Shown here one piece after another: positions 1 to 11,129 of a stretch of 64,000 bases of DNA (the first letter of the stretch is position 1; every line of letters starts with the position of its first letter). The notes under the pieces are model-generated. The model ran no database searches. It was not told where the DNA came from and saw nothing but the letters and a program-made list of their open reading frames with translations. Source of the stretch: Marsupella aquatica (Eukaryota > Marchantiophyta); NCBI GenBank assembly GCA_973895155.1, contig OZ316892.1, positions 15,934,001-15,998,000 on the forward strand. Direction: 5' to 3'. A program made the position numbers and the translations under genes.

Positions 1-1134
1 ATTCGTCAGTGTCTCAGTCGCAGAGTTTTTAATCCTTACTGGGGATGCCATGGGGTTTGCAGTGAATCCCTTCTCCAGATGAGACCTTGCAACCTTTTCT
101 GCCTCCCTCGAAAAGACCCGTCGACTGGGATGATTGTAAAATCCCATATGAACAGCTAGTCGCGACATGTGGGCCAAAGACTTAACGTCAACTTTCGCAG
201 ATGGATAGATGTAGAACATTAGAGCAGGGCAGGCCTCAACGCACATCGGAGGTTCGGAGCAATGGTGACAAACAACTCCACCTTCGGAGATCAATTCCCC
301 AACTCGGAATGGGCCCGAAAGTTTTGGGGTTCTTGCCCACATCTCATTATTTCGAAACTTGTTGTCTTTCCACCATGGACAAGCATTATTTTGACACTGC
401 AGCGATCCCGTACACTGGACTTTCCCAAAATCCCACATTTTCTTCGGAAGAACATTTGAAGACGTTTTCACAATCCGAGTCCAATAATAACAATCCTTAC
501 CACGATCCATATCTTTCAAACGTTCACCTTTTGCGTTCACACAGTCTACCGGGGGTAACTCAAAAACCACATTCCCATTGTAAGATGTGGGAAGACTAGG
601 CACTACGTGATGAACAAAATCACTCCCCCTTATAAACCGAGACAATTCACTATGACCTTTGGATTTCAAGATTGTATCCATTGCACTCTGCCGGTACACA
701 GTCAAAGGCACAATCTTTTCTCGATCCGCATTAGACTCCTTTTTAACCTCGGATGGGTAAACTGGAATCTTCTCTCCGAGAGTAGTTGTTGCTTGCTTAT
801 CATCTCCAAAACTTTCCGAGAGTTCGATGACATCGAGTTCAGCCATTGTGGGAGGATGAGTACAGGAGGCCCCAGAATCTCTCAAAACAAAAACCTCATA
901 TTCTTTCTGAGCCTCCAGAGTCCAATATCTTTGACCATGAACAACATCGTAGAAAACTGGAGTCTCCCCCAAACAAACCGACACTAACAAGATCGCTAAA
1001 ATAGACTCCTTGGCGACATCAAATCTCACTCCCAAATATTCCTCTGAAACACGCTTTGATTCAGATGATTTGAGGACGGGAATTGTGATTATATCCCGAG
1101 TGTCCTTCCTCGTGACAACAATATTTTGAGCCAT
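1..1134 (-). CDS. Transposase-like zinc-finger protein of mobile unit A (3' partial, open to window edge)
   Basis: The minus strand is open from an ATG at 1134 (context GCCATGG) to base 1: 378 codons without a stop, running off the window. Residues 1-90 have no recognised fold. Residues about 145-230 are conserved in units B and C. Residues about 240-335 form a Cys/His cluster: C-x5-C-x4-C near 241-252, C-x2-C then C-x3-C near 289-301, and a closing H-M-x4-N-H-P near 329-336. That layout resembles the zinc-binding N-terminal modules of MULE/FAR1-type transposases. The DDE part would lie beyond the window; in unit B the homologous gene continues into a segment with M-A-D-N-A-Q-A-E-W and R-T-D-A-F-H, typical of DDE transposases. 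The gene is divergent from the methyltransferase-like gene. It is the least decayed copy here and could be functional. The MULE-like assignment is inference from motifs. Confidence 0.7.
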   Translation of the reverse strand, partial: MAQNIVVTRKDTRDIITIPVLKSSESKRVSEEYLGVRFDVAKESILAILLVSVCLGETPVFYDVVHGQRYWTLEAQKEYEVFVLRDSGASCTHPPTMAELDVIELSESFGDDKQATTTLGEKIPVYPSEVKKESNADREKIVPLTVYRQSAMDTILKSKGHSELSRFIRGSDFVHHVVPSLPTSYNGNVVFELPPVDCVNAKGERLKDMDRGKDCYYWTRIVKTSSNVLPKKMWDFGKVQCTGSLQCQNNACPWWKDNKFRNNEMWARTPKLSGPFRVGELISEGGVVCHHCSEPPMCVEACPALMFYIYPSAKVDVKSLAHMSRLAVHMGFYNHPSRRVFSREAEKVARSHLEKGFTANPMASPVRIKNSATETLTN

Positions 1135-2319
1135 GGCTTCAAAAGAGGGATATGCATTTGCCCCGCGCGAAATGAAATATGTTTATCATGAGATTCGAGT
1201 ACGAGAAGTAAACGTTCCATTCTCATTATAGAGTCGTTATAGATTTGGATGCACTCCATCAATGATGTTTTGTCATCTTACTAACGGCAGGATTCAGGTT
1301 CATAGTTACTAGCACCTGGCGCTACCTCTAAGTGTAAAACACTCTTGGGTGAGGACTATGATCGTTCTTCGAGCGGGGACTCATCACCGAGCAGGCAAGG
1401 ATTTGCGTGGTATGGATCGAGCGACTCGAATGACGACTCCGATGCGTACAAGCCAAGTTGGTGGGAAGACTGATTTCCCGTTGTCAGAGCGTATCGTTCG
1501 AGTGCTGGAGAGACTTGGAGGATCCATCGAGGTTGATAGGATCTATTTCCACTCATTTTTTTCCGATAGAAAACCCATATCGTTCCTTCCTCGTATGCCA
1601 GATTTCTAGTGTACTGCAACATTTTGTATATGAACGGCACAGCCGTTTATTTTTACCTCGGTGTCAATGGTTTTGAATTCAGAAGACCAAGCTTTAATTT
1701 CCGGTTCTACTCCCGTGTTTGCATTGTATTTCTGAATGCGAACCTGATCTATTTCTTTGAAATGGCCGTAAACACTCGTTTGCTGTCAATGTTTTTACTA
1801 GCGTTCACGGCGCTATTATGAGAAACAAAGTGTCCGTAACATTGTCGTGACATGTCTTATCTTTAAAGTGTTTTTGATAGCGTTGGGCGCTATTAATGAA
1901 AGGAATCACAAGTCAGACCTGTTCAGAGTTATTTTTACTTTTACGAGAAATCAAAAAGCATAGAAAATGTTGATTTCTGAATCTTAAATTAGGCCATAAT
2001 CCTTATTGAAGGAGTGGTGATGGTCAGAAATTCAATTCCCTTGCACTTTGAAAACTCCTATCTACTCTCTCTCTAGTTTCAATCTTTGTTAATTCTAGTC
2101 TTTATTATTGCACCGTGAATCCTAAGGATTACCCACTTGAGTTTGTGGTTAAACACTTATGTTAAGGAGATCATTAGAAATCTCTCCAACCTAAGAATGT
2201 TGGTGTAAACTTCTCAAATCGTGTTAATTAGGTCTTTTTGATCTTATCCACTCCTAACGGGAACAAAATCGAGTTGTTAAGGAGTAAATAGTCATTTATC
2301 TCTTTATCACCTTGTTACA
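1135..2319. promoter_or_regulatory. Divergent intergenic region of unit A with palindromes
   Basis: This is the space between the minus-strand transposase start and the first recognisable codons of the plus-strand ParB-methyltransferase copy. It carries three copies of the family palindrome, at 1311-1323, 1800-1814 and 1879-1891. It should hold the promoters of both genes, but I could not identify TATA boxes with confidence. The 5' coding end of the methyltransferase gene (about 250 codons in unit C) is not recognisable here, so this copy is probably 5'-deleted at about 2319. A frame ending at 1464 encodes a Ser/Asp-rich stretch that could be a lost exon; I do not call it. Confidence 0.5.
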
Positions 2320-5300
2320 TTTGACGGAAATCATCGATTGTACTCGTGGTCAATCGTCACCAGGGACAATCTGAACAACTTGAAGTATCATCCTCGTGTG
2401 ATTTGCGTTATTTTCAATGGTGACAGAGGTTCGCTAGTTGAGCTCGAGACGGCAATGCACACCGTGAACCAGTAAGTTCTATTCGTTAACTGTTGTTACC
2501 CCTGTCATTCATTTTGGACCAAACATGCTTTGCGAAAGTGTTCATTCCCCAATTTTTGCTAGCGCCCGGCGCTACTAATTCCTTTTCATTGCATCCAGGC
2601 TTGGACAAGCAGTCGTCGAGCCTTCCTGGATTCTTGACGCAGACAGAATTTCCCGAATTCTGTCACGTGATCTTGATCACTATAAGCCACTCATCGACAA
2701 CGCAAACATGGCAAAGTTTGAGGCGATCCGAAAGAAGACGAGAAAGGGGTCTTGGTTTACACATAAAATGCCACAGGATGCTCTCATCTACATTCTGTGT
2801 GTGGACAAAATCAAGTCTTACTCAAATCAATTTAAGTCTGATATGGCTTTAGCCAAAGCTCAAGGGGCTTCTTGGTCAGAAGAGGAGACCACAAAGAGGC
2901 ATGAGGCAATGATGAAGGAGGTGACCAAAGATTGGTCGATCAAAGTGACGAAGATCACCCCTTTACTTCATCCGGATTTTGGAGATTATTTGGGAACCTA
3001 TGCTGAGATGTATCCCGTAACTGAGAAGAACAAACGGGAGAAGAAGCCAGACACAATTGCACAATGGATCGAGCCAGGTTGTTTACTGCTGTTTCATACC
3101 TGGATCCAAAATTGAGGTGCACCCTTCTAGTAGCCCATTGCACTCCCGAGATTCGGAAACAGTTTTTCCATCCTGCAAGTGTCAACGATGAGCCTGTGAA
3201 GCAGTGGTGCCATACATGGCCTACTTGGAATTCTGTGGAGGGAATTGCAACTGGAATGCTTCACACTTCCTTCAAACAGATTTCTGACCGGATGCCGGCT
3301 GACCGTCTCACAAAGTCTGGGTGTGAGTCAATGGAGGCCATGCTTAAGATCATTCTCGATGAATTCAGAAACTTTGGGGATCTTGTTAAGGCAAAATTCT
3401 TCAACAACTTGTGGCCTTCCAAATATGCGGACAAGGAAGATTACACAGCGGAACTGGAAGAGAGCCAAACGATATCTATACCGGTTTTACATGTGGATGG
3501 AGCTTAGATCTCCTGACACTCTGTGGGCATACCCGACTGCATTTCAGAAATGGGTGTCTATTGAAGAGGGAGACGCTCTTGCCGACCTTTATTTGATGTA
3601 CCCAGCGGAGGGAAAGTTTCCACCACGTTCATTGTCGGAGTGGGAGAGACTTCACTGTCCGTGGTACCTCGACACAGACAAATGGGATTTACCGTTCGAC
3701 GAAGCTGAGAAGGATGCCTTCATGAAGTTGCATAAGTCCCAGATCCCTGCCAACTATGTGTCTGCAATGAAGCAAGGTCTCCAGTCTGATGTTGATGAAT
3801 CTGCATCTGAGTTATAGAAGAATTGTGAGTCTCTTGTCATGCACGTTGACCAAAGCCGTAAGCCAAGAGCAAAGGCGAAGAATGAGTCAGCTGCACCAAG
3901 TGACTCCACAAGGTCCTTCAAGAAAAGTGAGTAGTCTAAGCGCTTTTTGGTTACTTGTTGGCGCTGCTTATGCAGGAGTTTCATTTGGAAATTCCTTTGA
4001 TTAATAGCGCTTGGCGCTAGTCTGAAAGGTTGGACTCATTCAAGTTTCTGTGCCTAACAGGAGGTCAAAAGTCCGACACGGAGGTCCCGGCTGCCGAAGG
4101 GAAGAATGATGCAACTCCTCAGGCATCGGAGGCAAACACTGGAGCTCAAGAAACCCCGGATCAAGGGACCCCGGATGGTGCTGGCAAATCCATTGTCCCT
4201 GTTGACGCAACTAGCACGAAGAAAAAGAAAAAGAGAGGCGCCGGTGAGGACAGAGCAGCATCATCTACTCGAGACGTTATTTCCTGTGGACTCCAGAGAG
4301 ATGTCGGGAATTTTAAGCGAAGGTGTTCTAGACACTGTTTTGTGGAGTCCAATTTAAACGAATTTTACGATTTGGTATTTAACAAGGGGATGAAGCCCAT
4401 GTGGGTTACTAAAGTTGAGGCCTGGGGAAAGGAATTGGTAAAGTCAGGAGACAGAGAGAAGGGAGTAATGCGTGGCGGAAAAGAGAGGGGCTTTGGTGTG
4501 GATGCTGGTTTCATCTACATTCCCACTGGATTAAAACCAACACTTCTTGATCGGAAGGTTCCCAATGGAACCTTCAGGATTACACTATTCCCAGCTCTCT
4601 CTTCCGAGCCATGGAGCCGTTCCTTGCAGACGATGGCCTACTTGCAATTTTACACAGAGGAGACTATGATCAGGTATCTGAAGTGATTGCGGCTTGCCAG
4701 GATTCTAAGTGTTTCCAGTGTATTTCAACCCACGATGTGGTCATGACTACACCAATGTATAGGCCCCGATCTGATACTCAGGTAACAATTCCTCTTGCAC
4801 ATACTAGCGCTCGATGCTACTATCAGCATTCGCTATATCTACAATTCACTTATCTTTCGTAAGGATGAAGGGTTGACTAGCGCCAAGCGCTAATATATGT
4901 GTCTGTTTTCTTATACTGCCTTCATTGGGAAACTGTGTTGCAGATATTCACACTTACTCTTAATATATTTTGCCGCATTTTGACAAAGGGAAGGGTCCCG
5001 AAAGACCCCAAGTTCCAGCCACTATCAAATGAAGAAGACCCTTCCGTCACTAACATTATTGGGTTTTCGTTGCCGCGACATGACCCGACTCCTGAGCTCC
5101 AATTTGCAGGAAATTCACGCTTGCCTGTGGGTTTCATGCAAACTATTTTGGAATTGGTGACTCTTCCTGGAGATATCGTTATGGACTGGACAGTGGGTTC
5201 CGGTAGTACGTTTGTGGCTGGAGATTATTCTGGTCGCTTTGTTGTTGGGCTGGAAAATTGGCCAGAGGTTGTTGTTACTTCCGGTAAGGTCTTCCTCGAT

Positions 5301-5960
5301 CTTTTACAGAACAAAGAAGTGGTTGCACCAACTCCTCCTAAGAAGATTCCTGGAAGTAAGAAGCAGGACAGGCTCCGTGCTATTCTAAATTTTGATTCGG
5401 AAGACGAGGATGAGGGTGGCAATGCTTCTCAGCAATCTAAAGATGATGAGGTGTCGAAGAATGTGGTGGACCTTGGATCTGGAGATGAGGACAGTGAAGA
5501 GTCAGAAGAGTAATTTTCTTTAGCTTCTTTCTCTCATTGTATACTTTTTTCCAAAGAACTCCTCTACTCCCTTTTGTCTAGAAAATTCGCCCGATTTCCC
5601 GACTTCGACTAAAGAACTCCAGTTCAAATTCTCAGGTCAGAGTGGAATCTTTGGAGGCGTTTTCAACTTCGAAGGAACGTCTCTAGGAACGTTGTACAGA
5701 CCCCGGAGAAGCCATTTGTTCTCCCCTCTTATGCTGAAAAGGCGGCACGACGGGCAGATTCAGTCAGGACGCTTACTTGGGAGAGTAAGGGTCTTAGACT
5801 CAGGAGAGGCTCAGATAGAAAGTTTGTGCAGAATCACTTTGTAGATGATATTGCAAAATCCAAGTATGTGGACGACGAAGCAGAGTCCACTGATAGATCA
5901 GAAAGTAGCGGTTTTGAATCGGGCTCAGAGTCGAGTGGTGGTTGTGGATCTGGTCTTTAG
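2320..5960 (+). pseudogene. ParB-like / DNA methyltransferase-like gene, unit A
   Basis: Five exons were read by comparison with units B-D: 2320-2471, 2599-3926, 4061-4781, 4944-5509 and 5636-5960, with GT-AG introns and consistent phases. Exon 1 opens with F-D-G-N-H-R-L-Y-S-W, matching the ParB/sulfiredoxin-type core. Exon 2 is the conserved middle region of unknown fold. Exon 3 has a KKKKKR nuclear localisation signal followed by the start of the methyltransferase region. Exon 4 has P-G-D-I-V-M-D-W-T-V-G-S-G-S-T and G-R-F-V-V-G-L-E, which correspond to motif I and its flank in beta-class N6A/N4C DNA methylases (usual form DPFxGSGT). Exon 5 is Arg-rich and ends in an acidic Ser-rich tail. 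It is broken by frameshifts near 3055, 3465 and 4563 and an in-frame TAG at about 3816. Introns hold family palindromes at 2561, 4006, 4806 and 4879. Confidence 0.7.
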
Positions 5961-6606
5961 TTTTCCTTGTTTTATTTACCCGTTTATGGAGAACGACGAC
6001 ACTCAATAAGAACGCCGTGACGTGTCGGATTAGAGTAGCGCCCGACGCTATTATTGTAGCCGGTAGTTCAAAGAGGTTTTTATTTGGTTGTTTTCCTTAT
6101 AGCGCCCGACGCTAGTATAAATGTACTCAATGGCCGCTTCACGTCCAATATATGTGACAATATTTTCATACCCTTCAGTGTCTTTTTTTGGGTGCACATT
6201 TGCTGGTATGAGTTTTGTTGTTTACTGTTTGTTGTTTGCTGTCACGGAGAGATCCCCCAATATTTTAGGGACTTGCTTGTTTTTGTTTTAGTTCCACTTT
6301 TTCTTTTTCTTAATATGTTTCAATCCGTATTAAGAGACTCTACTTAATACTAATTCGCATTTACCATTTGACCTTTTCTTTCAAACTTAACAACATTAAC
6401 CTATTCATTAGCTTTGATTCATAATCAGTTGGTAAAAAGAATGCTTTCTCAAATAATAATTGATTCAACAAGTTAGTTTAGCTTTCTCTATGATATCAAC
6501 ATTTATCTACTATTTTTCAGCTTCTCATTTGTCTTTCGTTTGTAAACTTCTTTATGTAACTTGTTCCTATTCATAAAGTCATACACTACTCTCAAGTTTT
6601 CTTATT
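5961..6606. other. 3' flank of unit A, AT-rich, no gene seen
   Basis: Two family palindromes lie just past the methyltransferase stop, at 6037-6049 and 6101-6113, as in units B and D. The rest is AT-rich with no coding signal. I found no copy of the GGTGTTTACAAAAG terminal repeat here, so the right end of unit A is lost or diverged. The bases 6597-6606 are one copy of the target duplication of the next element. Confidence 0.5.
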
Positions 6607-7077
6607 CAGCTTTTTACTATCCTGTCCCCCAAACTAGCCTAATTTCATAACCTGCCCCCCAAACAAATTAAATTGCTAAGTTGCCCCCCATTCCGTAGAT
6701 CCATTGAGGCATACCCAGTACATGGTCCCTGGTGCCACATGGCAAGTTCCCACTGGTCCGGGCTAAGCCCTGCCCCTCTACCCCTTCCCCATTGAGGCAC
6801 TCCCATCGCCAGCCCGAATAGAGCCATCCCGCTCCTGTCGCCAGCCCGAACAAAGCCCTCCCGCAAATGACACATTTTTGGCCCCTCGCCTGTACTTGTG
6901 AGAACCCTGCCCATGCTTAGCCCGGACCAGTGGAAACTTGCCATGTGGCACCAGGGACCATGTACTGGGTATGCCTAAACAAATCTACGGAATGGGGGGC
7001 AACTTAGCAATTTAATTTGTTTGGGGGCACAAGTTATGAAATTTGGCTAGTTTGGGGGACAGGACAGTAAAAAGCTG
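6607..7077. mobile_element. MITE with long terminal inverted repeats
   Basis: A 471-bp non-coding element. The left end begins CAGCTTTTTACT, then CTGTCCCCCAAACTAG, and the right end is its reverse complement; the arms pair over roughly 150 bp with few mismatches. TTTTCTTATT occurs immediately outside both ends (6597-6606 and 7078-7087), a perfect 10-bp target site duplication. Long TIRs plus a 9-11-bp duplication suggest a Mutator-type non-autonomous element; the superfamily is inference. Confidence 0.85.
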
Positions 7078-7179
7078 TTTTCTTATTTTCAAAAATTCAT
7101 GCATTTCATTCACAAACGCTTTTGTTACAATCAAAGCTTTTAAATACACATCTTTTTTATTCCTTTATTCAACCCTTTT

Positions 7180-9307
7180 AAGGTTTTTTGGATTTACAAC
7201 ATTTTTGGAGTCTTCTAATCCACTCTCATCAATCTTTCCTCAACTAGGGTCTCGACTCGGCTCAGTTCAGGTCTCATGGTCAAGCTTCAATCTCAAGGTC
7301 ATCAATGGTCTCTCCTAGGCACTTTGAACATAATTTCATTCTTTGGCGGGCTTCTTTCATGTCTTCAATTTTTTTACTTCCTTCGTCTCGCCCTTCCTTT
7401 TTTTTCAATTTTCCAGTCCCACAACATGAAAAACCTACGGCCAGAAACCTCAAACCCCATGGCAGCGGATTGTCCCTAATCTGAAAAAGGTTCCTATCAC
7501 CAGATTCCACTCACTAAATGAATGCAACTCAATTAACTTACAATCTTCTTTAAAACTCCAATCTTTGCAAACTCCAGCTGAAACTTCTTAGTTTTTCTCA
7601 TGGAAACTCACTCCTTCTTCTTGGTCCATGACAATTAAATTTAATCCATTGTTTCAGGCCTCCATTTCTCACTTCTTTCTCCCCTGAACAAAACTTCACA
7701 GTTTTCTCTGAAGGGTTTTCCCGATTTCTTTAGAACTTCAGCCTATTCCTATCTCAAACATATACTCCACGGACTGTCCCCATAACTGCTTCCCCGGGTA
7801 CAACCACTTCTCTCGAACCAAATCAAGCTTAGCCTCCTCACCCGTGTCTTTGCTAACAGCAGAGTTCCTCTATTTATTTGTTCATTTTTCACTTTTACAG
7901 TCTATCACTCCTTCGGCAGCATTCGAGGCCCCTCTTTTCACTTGTTTTTCATCACATGGACTTTGCCATCATTTTCTTCAGTCATAAGATCACCCAAACC
8001 TCTTTTATGCATGTAGCTTTCCGCCGTCTCGGTTACTTCTTTCAGATTCGGAACATCTCTTCCTACAACATCTCGTGAATTTAAGGTTTCTCTACAACTT
8101 TTGATTCTGATTCAGATGGAAGCAATCAAGGCCGTTTTCGTTCTCCATCCTGCAAACTTCATCGTTTTCTTCTACCTGAATTCTGGCCCTACTTTGGTCA
8201 TTCCTTGAAACTCTCGCTAAGCCTCTTTCACTTTCGCTCATTCCTCAGTACCGGTTTCTCTTACAGATCTCTTCTCAATAATGTCGTTATGAACTTTTAT
8301 TTACATTCATTTTTGTTTTTCGGCTTCTTTTTCTGCTACTCGTAAGAAACGATGGAATGCCACTCTTTTCTCTCTTCTTTTTGTTTGAACTTCCTTACTC
8401 CGTTCTGTTCAACCTTCATCACGTCTATGCCTTTCCTCATTTCTCTTTCCCTGATTTCCGCCCGTGAATTCCTCTCCATATCCGCGTCGCTTCAAGTCAC
8501 TAGTATGCCACTCCCTATTGACTTTACTGTCCACCCTCAGGCGCTTCCCTCTCCTCTCAACCAAATCACTATCGACCATCAGCTTCCATTGGAAAACGGG
8601 CAGAAAAACTCAATTCTGCCATAACCTTCAATCTCTTTCAGCCGGCCATCGTTCTTCTATGGATTCCCTAACGCGACCAGCCTCGTTCCTCTGCACCATG
8701 CAAACTCTTCTCCTAAGCTTCACTGCTTCCGTTTTTCCCCCAAGAACTCCAAATTATCGTCCACACCTCCGCCACATCTCTCCCTTTTCCCCAAGCTTTC
8801 AAGTGCGCCTCAACCTCCTTTTGACTTTTCTTATTACTGTTTTGAGTCTTTTGCTGTCTTCTCCTTTCTCCCTTACGACCTCTCCATAGCGCTCTTCCTC
8901 TCGACATCAACTTCCAGTGCCCTTTTGCTCCCGTCCTCCTTATCCCCTTCTTTACCTGAACACTTATCGACTGCCTCCATTCCCGTTCGCATCCCTTTTC
9001 TCGCTTCCTCCTTCCTGTCAACTCCTTCCCGAGAATCCCTCTAACGTCCTCCGCGCCTCCAACTGCCATCTCCAACATGTCCTTATGAATTCAAATCCTC
9101 CCAGGCCGCCACATGTCACTTCCACAATAAATGCCTCAAATTCCTTAAGCCTAAGCTTCAACTTTCACTTTTTTTATTCCTCTTTTGTCTTATTAACCTT
9201 TTTCCACTACAACAAAAGTCACACCCAAATTGCATTCCTTCACCAAATACCTCCAACTCAAAATTAAGGCCTTCACTTCCCCTTCTCTATTATCCATCCC
9301 GACGACA
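7180..9307 (-). mobile_element. LTR-like repeat copy 1 (gypsy-2 family), minus orientation
   Basis: This pyrimidine-rich stretch matches, in reverse complement, the sequence downstream of the gypsy integrase at 55.2-57.7 kb, and in the same orientation the sequence at 62.9-64.0 kb. Its right edge reads, on the minus strand, TGTCGTCGGGATGG, against TGTCATCGGGAAAAATG at 55206, so 9307 is the likely LTR start. No polypurine tract or integrase precedes it, so it may be a solo or truncated LTR. The left edge is uncertain and similarity may continue beyond the MITE at 6607-7077. The many open frames inside are compositional. Confidence 0.6.
7280..7456 (-). pseudogene. Decayed copy of the LTR-linked leader ORF
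   Basis: The minus strand encodes K-E-A-R-Q-R-M-K-L-C-S-K-C-L-G-E-T-I-D, the same C-terminal half as the intact small ORFs at 57479-57664 and 62954-63145. The N-terminal half is present at the DNA level but frameshifted: the ATGGGG start is there, while the G-R-K-F-F-L-L-W-D-W region is disrupted. It lies at the distal end of the LTR-like repeat, as in the other copies. Function unknown. Confidence 0.5.
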
Positions 9308-9530
9308 CTGGGTTTGGATTAGATTGATTCCGGGTTAGACTGAACTCGGGTTAGCCTAAACTTGGGCTTGGGTTAGGATAGGTAAGGTCGGGTTTGGGCT
9401 CAGCTTAGCCTAGGTTAGCGGATAGCGGGTAGCGGCCTAACCCGAGACCACAGGTTAGCTCTACTTGGGTTAGATAGGATAGCTAGGTTAGCCAAACTCG
9501 GGTTAGCTATGTAACTCGGGTTATCGCAGC
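9308..9530 (+). repeat. Degenerate GGGTTAG-type short repeat array
   Basis: GGGTTAG, CGGGTTAG and variants (GGGTTTGG, GGTTAGCC, AGGTTAGC) recur many times on the plus strand over about 220 bp, with both strand senses present (CCTAACCCG at about 9437). It resembles decayed telomere-type DNA, or a simple minisatellite beside the LTR edge at 9307. Confidence 0.6.
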
Positions 9531-11129
9531 AATGAATACCCTCTCTCGGTTGCGGGGGCATAACTCTCTGTGTATTTGACCAAATTGGTTATAATTGACC
9601 TTGTTGGAAAGAGGAGCTCAAGCCGCTTCCAACGTTGTTATCCAAGCAGCAAATGGTTGAATAGAGAAATCATGAGAAGAGGGCCAAATCCAAAGTAAAT
9701 AGCCAATTCGAGATAGAAATAAAGCTACGAGTTAGGGTTTGGTAGTTAGAGATAGTGGCGGCTCTGTTAGGGCTGGGATGGGGCCTGAGCAGCGTAGCAT
9801 CCACCCATTTGGGCTCAATGTGAGAGTATATAGAGCAACCCCCCGGTAGAGGCAAGGGGGGGACTTCAGTTGTGTGATCTCACGTAGATTGAGCAACAGG
9901 GAGGAGCTCTGTGCAAGGAAAGCTGAGCTTGGAAGCTGTGTGTTGGGGAGAGCTTGGTTGTGCTATTACTTGGGGAGTGATCAGCCACGCTTCACATCAA
10001 CAGTTGGCCAGGTTTGCAAGCTGGATTGTGGCTCTTTCTAGTAGGCAACACAATTGGGTTCTTTTTCCCCCAATACAGAGCCTTGGTGATAGGTGATGTG
10101 TTGGTCATTGTAAAATGTGGGGAGGATTTCAATGTGATTTGCGGTGAGCACATTAGGGAGGCTAAGATACTTACTAAGGGGCAACAGGAGGAGCATTTAC
10201 AGTTTAGTCTGGCAAGGCTACGTGATCCATGGGGAGGCCTTTGTCTGGTAGAGAGCACTAAGGGATTTATGGCCAGAGCTGAGCTTGCAGGGCAAGCGTA
10301 AGGCCGGGTTTCATTGTAGTCTAGGGTAGATCGCCGTAGGCCTGGTACCAGCTTTGAAGTCGAGTCAACTGTGCATGCGTAACTTGCCATTCTGAAATGG
10401 AGGTGTGAGATTTGTATGTGCCCCCAAGAATGAAGTGCAGTGAAGGAGGTTGAGTTCAGGATTGAGTTTGCAAGGCAAGTATGGGATTGGTTCAAGTCCA
10501 ATCTGACGTTGCAATCTGGAGTGAGCCGGGCTCAGGTTCAGGATTGAGCTTGCATGGCAAGCACGTCGCAATTTGGAGTAGACAGCCTTCGGGCCTATTG
10601 TTCGGATCAAGTGTTTGCATTGAACTATTGTGCACATCTTTGAATCTAATTGAGTTTTCCTCTCAGGCCTCATTTCTCTCATGGATGTGTGTGTGTGTGT
10701 GAGGCAATCTGAGTGTATGATGGGACTAGCAATGCCATTGAGAGGTGTATCGGGTGCATTGAAGTGGGTTGGGTGAGGGCTATCACAGCTCTGATTGCTG
10801 AGAGTGGAATGGCAGAGTGGTGGGGCAATGGCTTAGAAGTCCCTAAGCCGGGAATCAGTCCGGTTTATGGGTACATTCCGGTGGCAGAATAGAAATATAC
10901 CTATGACAATAAGCATGCGTATAGACATATGCGCACCGTAGCGCTAGGCCCTATGTGTACGGGCCCGATATGAAGACCCCTTCTCACCAGAACTATCATG
11001 AGCACAGGATCTGATTTCCAACCTTGGTTCCTAGGGATTGAGCTTGGGTGATGTGTGACAGAGTCTTGCTATGATAGTCTGGTGTTAAGGGCATAAACTG
11101 GTGTTTACCGGCCTTCACAGCATCCCTTT
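9531..11129. other. No gene identified; one imperfect tandem duplication
   Basis: Short open frames here have no recognisable family. There is an imperfect tandem duplication of about 81 bp with units starting at 10455 and 10536 (GTTCAGGATTGAG...), and a third weaker partner near 10279. Part of it may be the decayed upstream part of the LINE that follows. Confidence 0.4.

Noticed and set aside
1349-1609. 86-codon frame between the divergent genes of unit A, and the Ser/Asp-rich alternative frame there
   Set aside because: No counterpart in unit C; could be a lost exon but nothing confirms it.
8352-9267. Several overlapping open frames on both strands (for example 8464-8889, 8917-9267)
   Set aside because: They arise from pyrimidine-rich LTR-like sequence with few stops; frames are not conserved in the copies at 55-57 and 63 kb.
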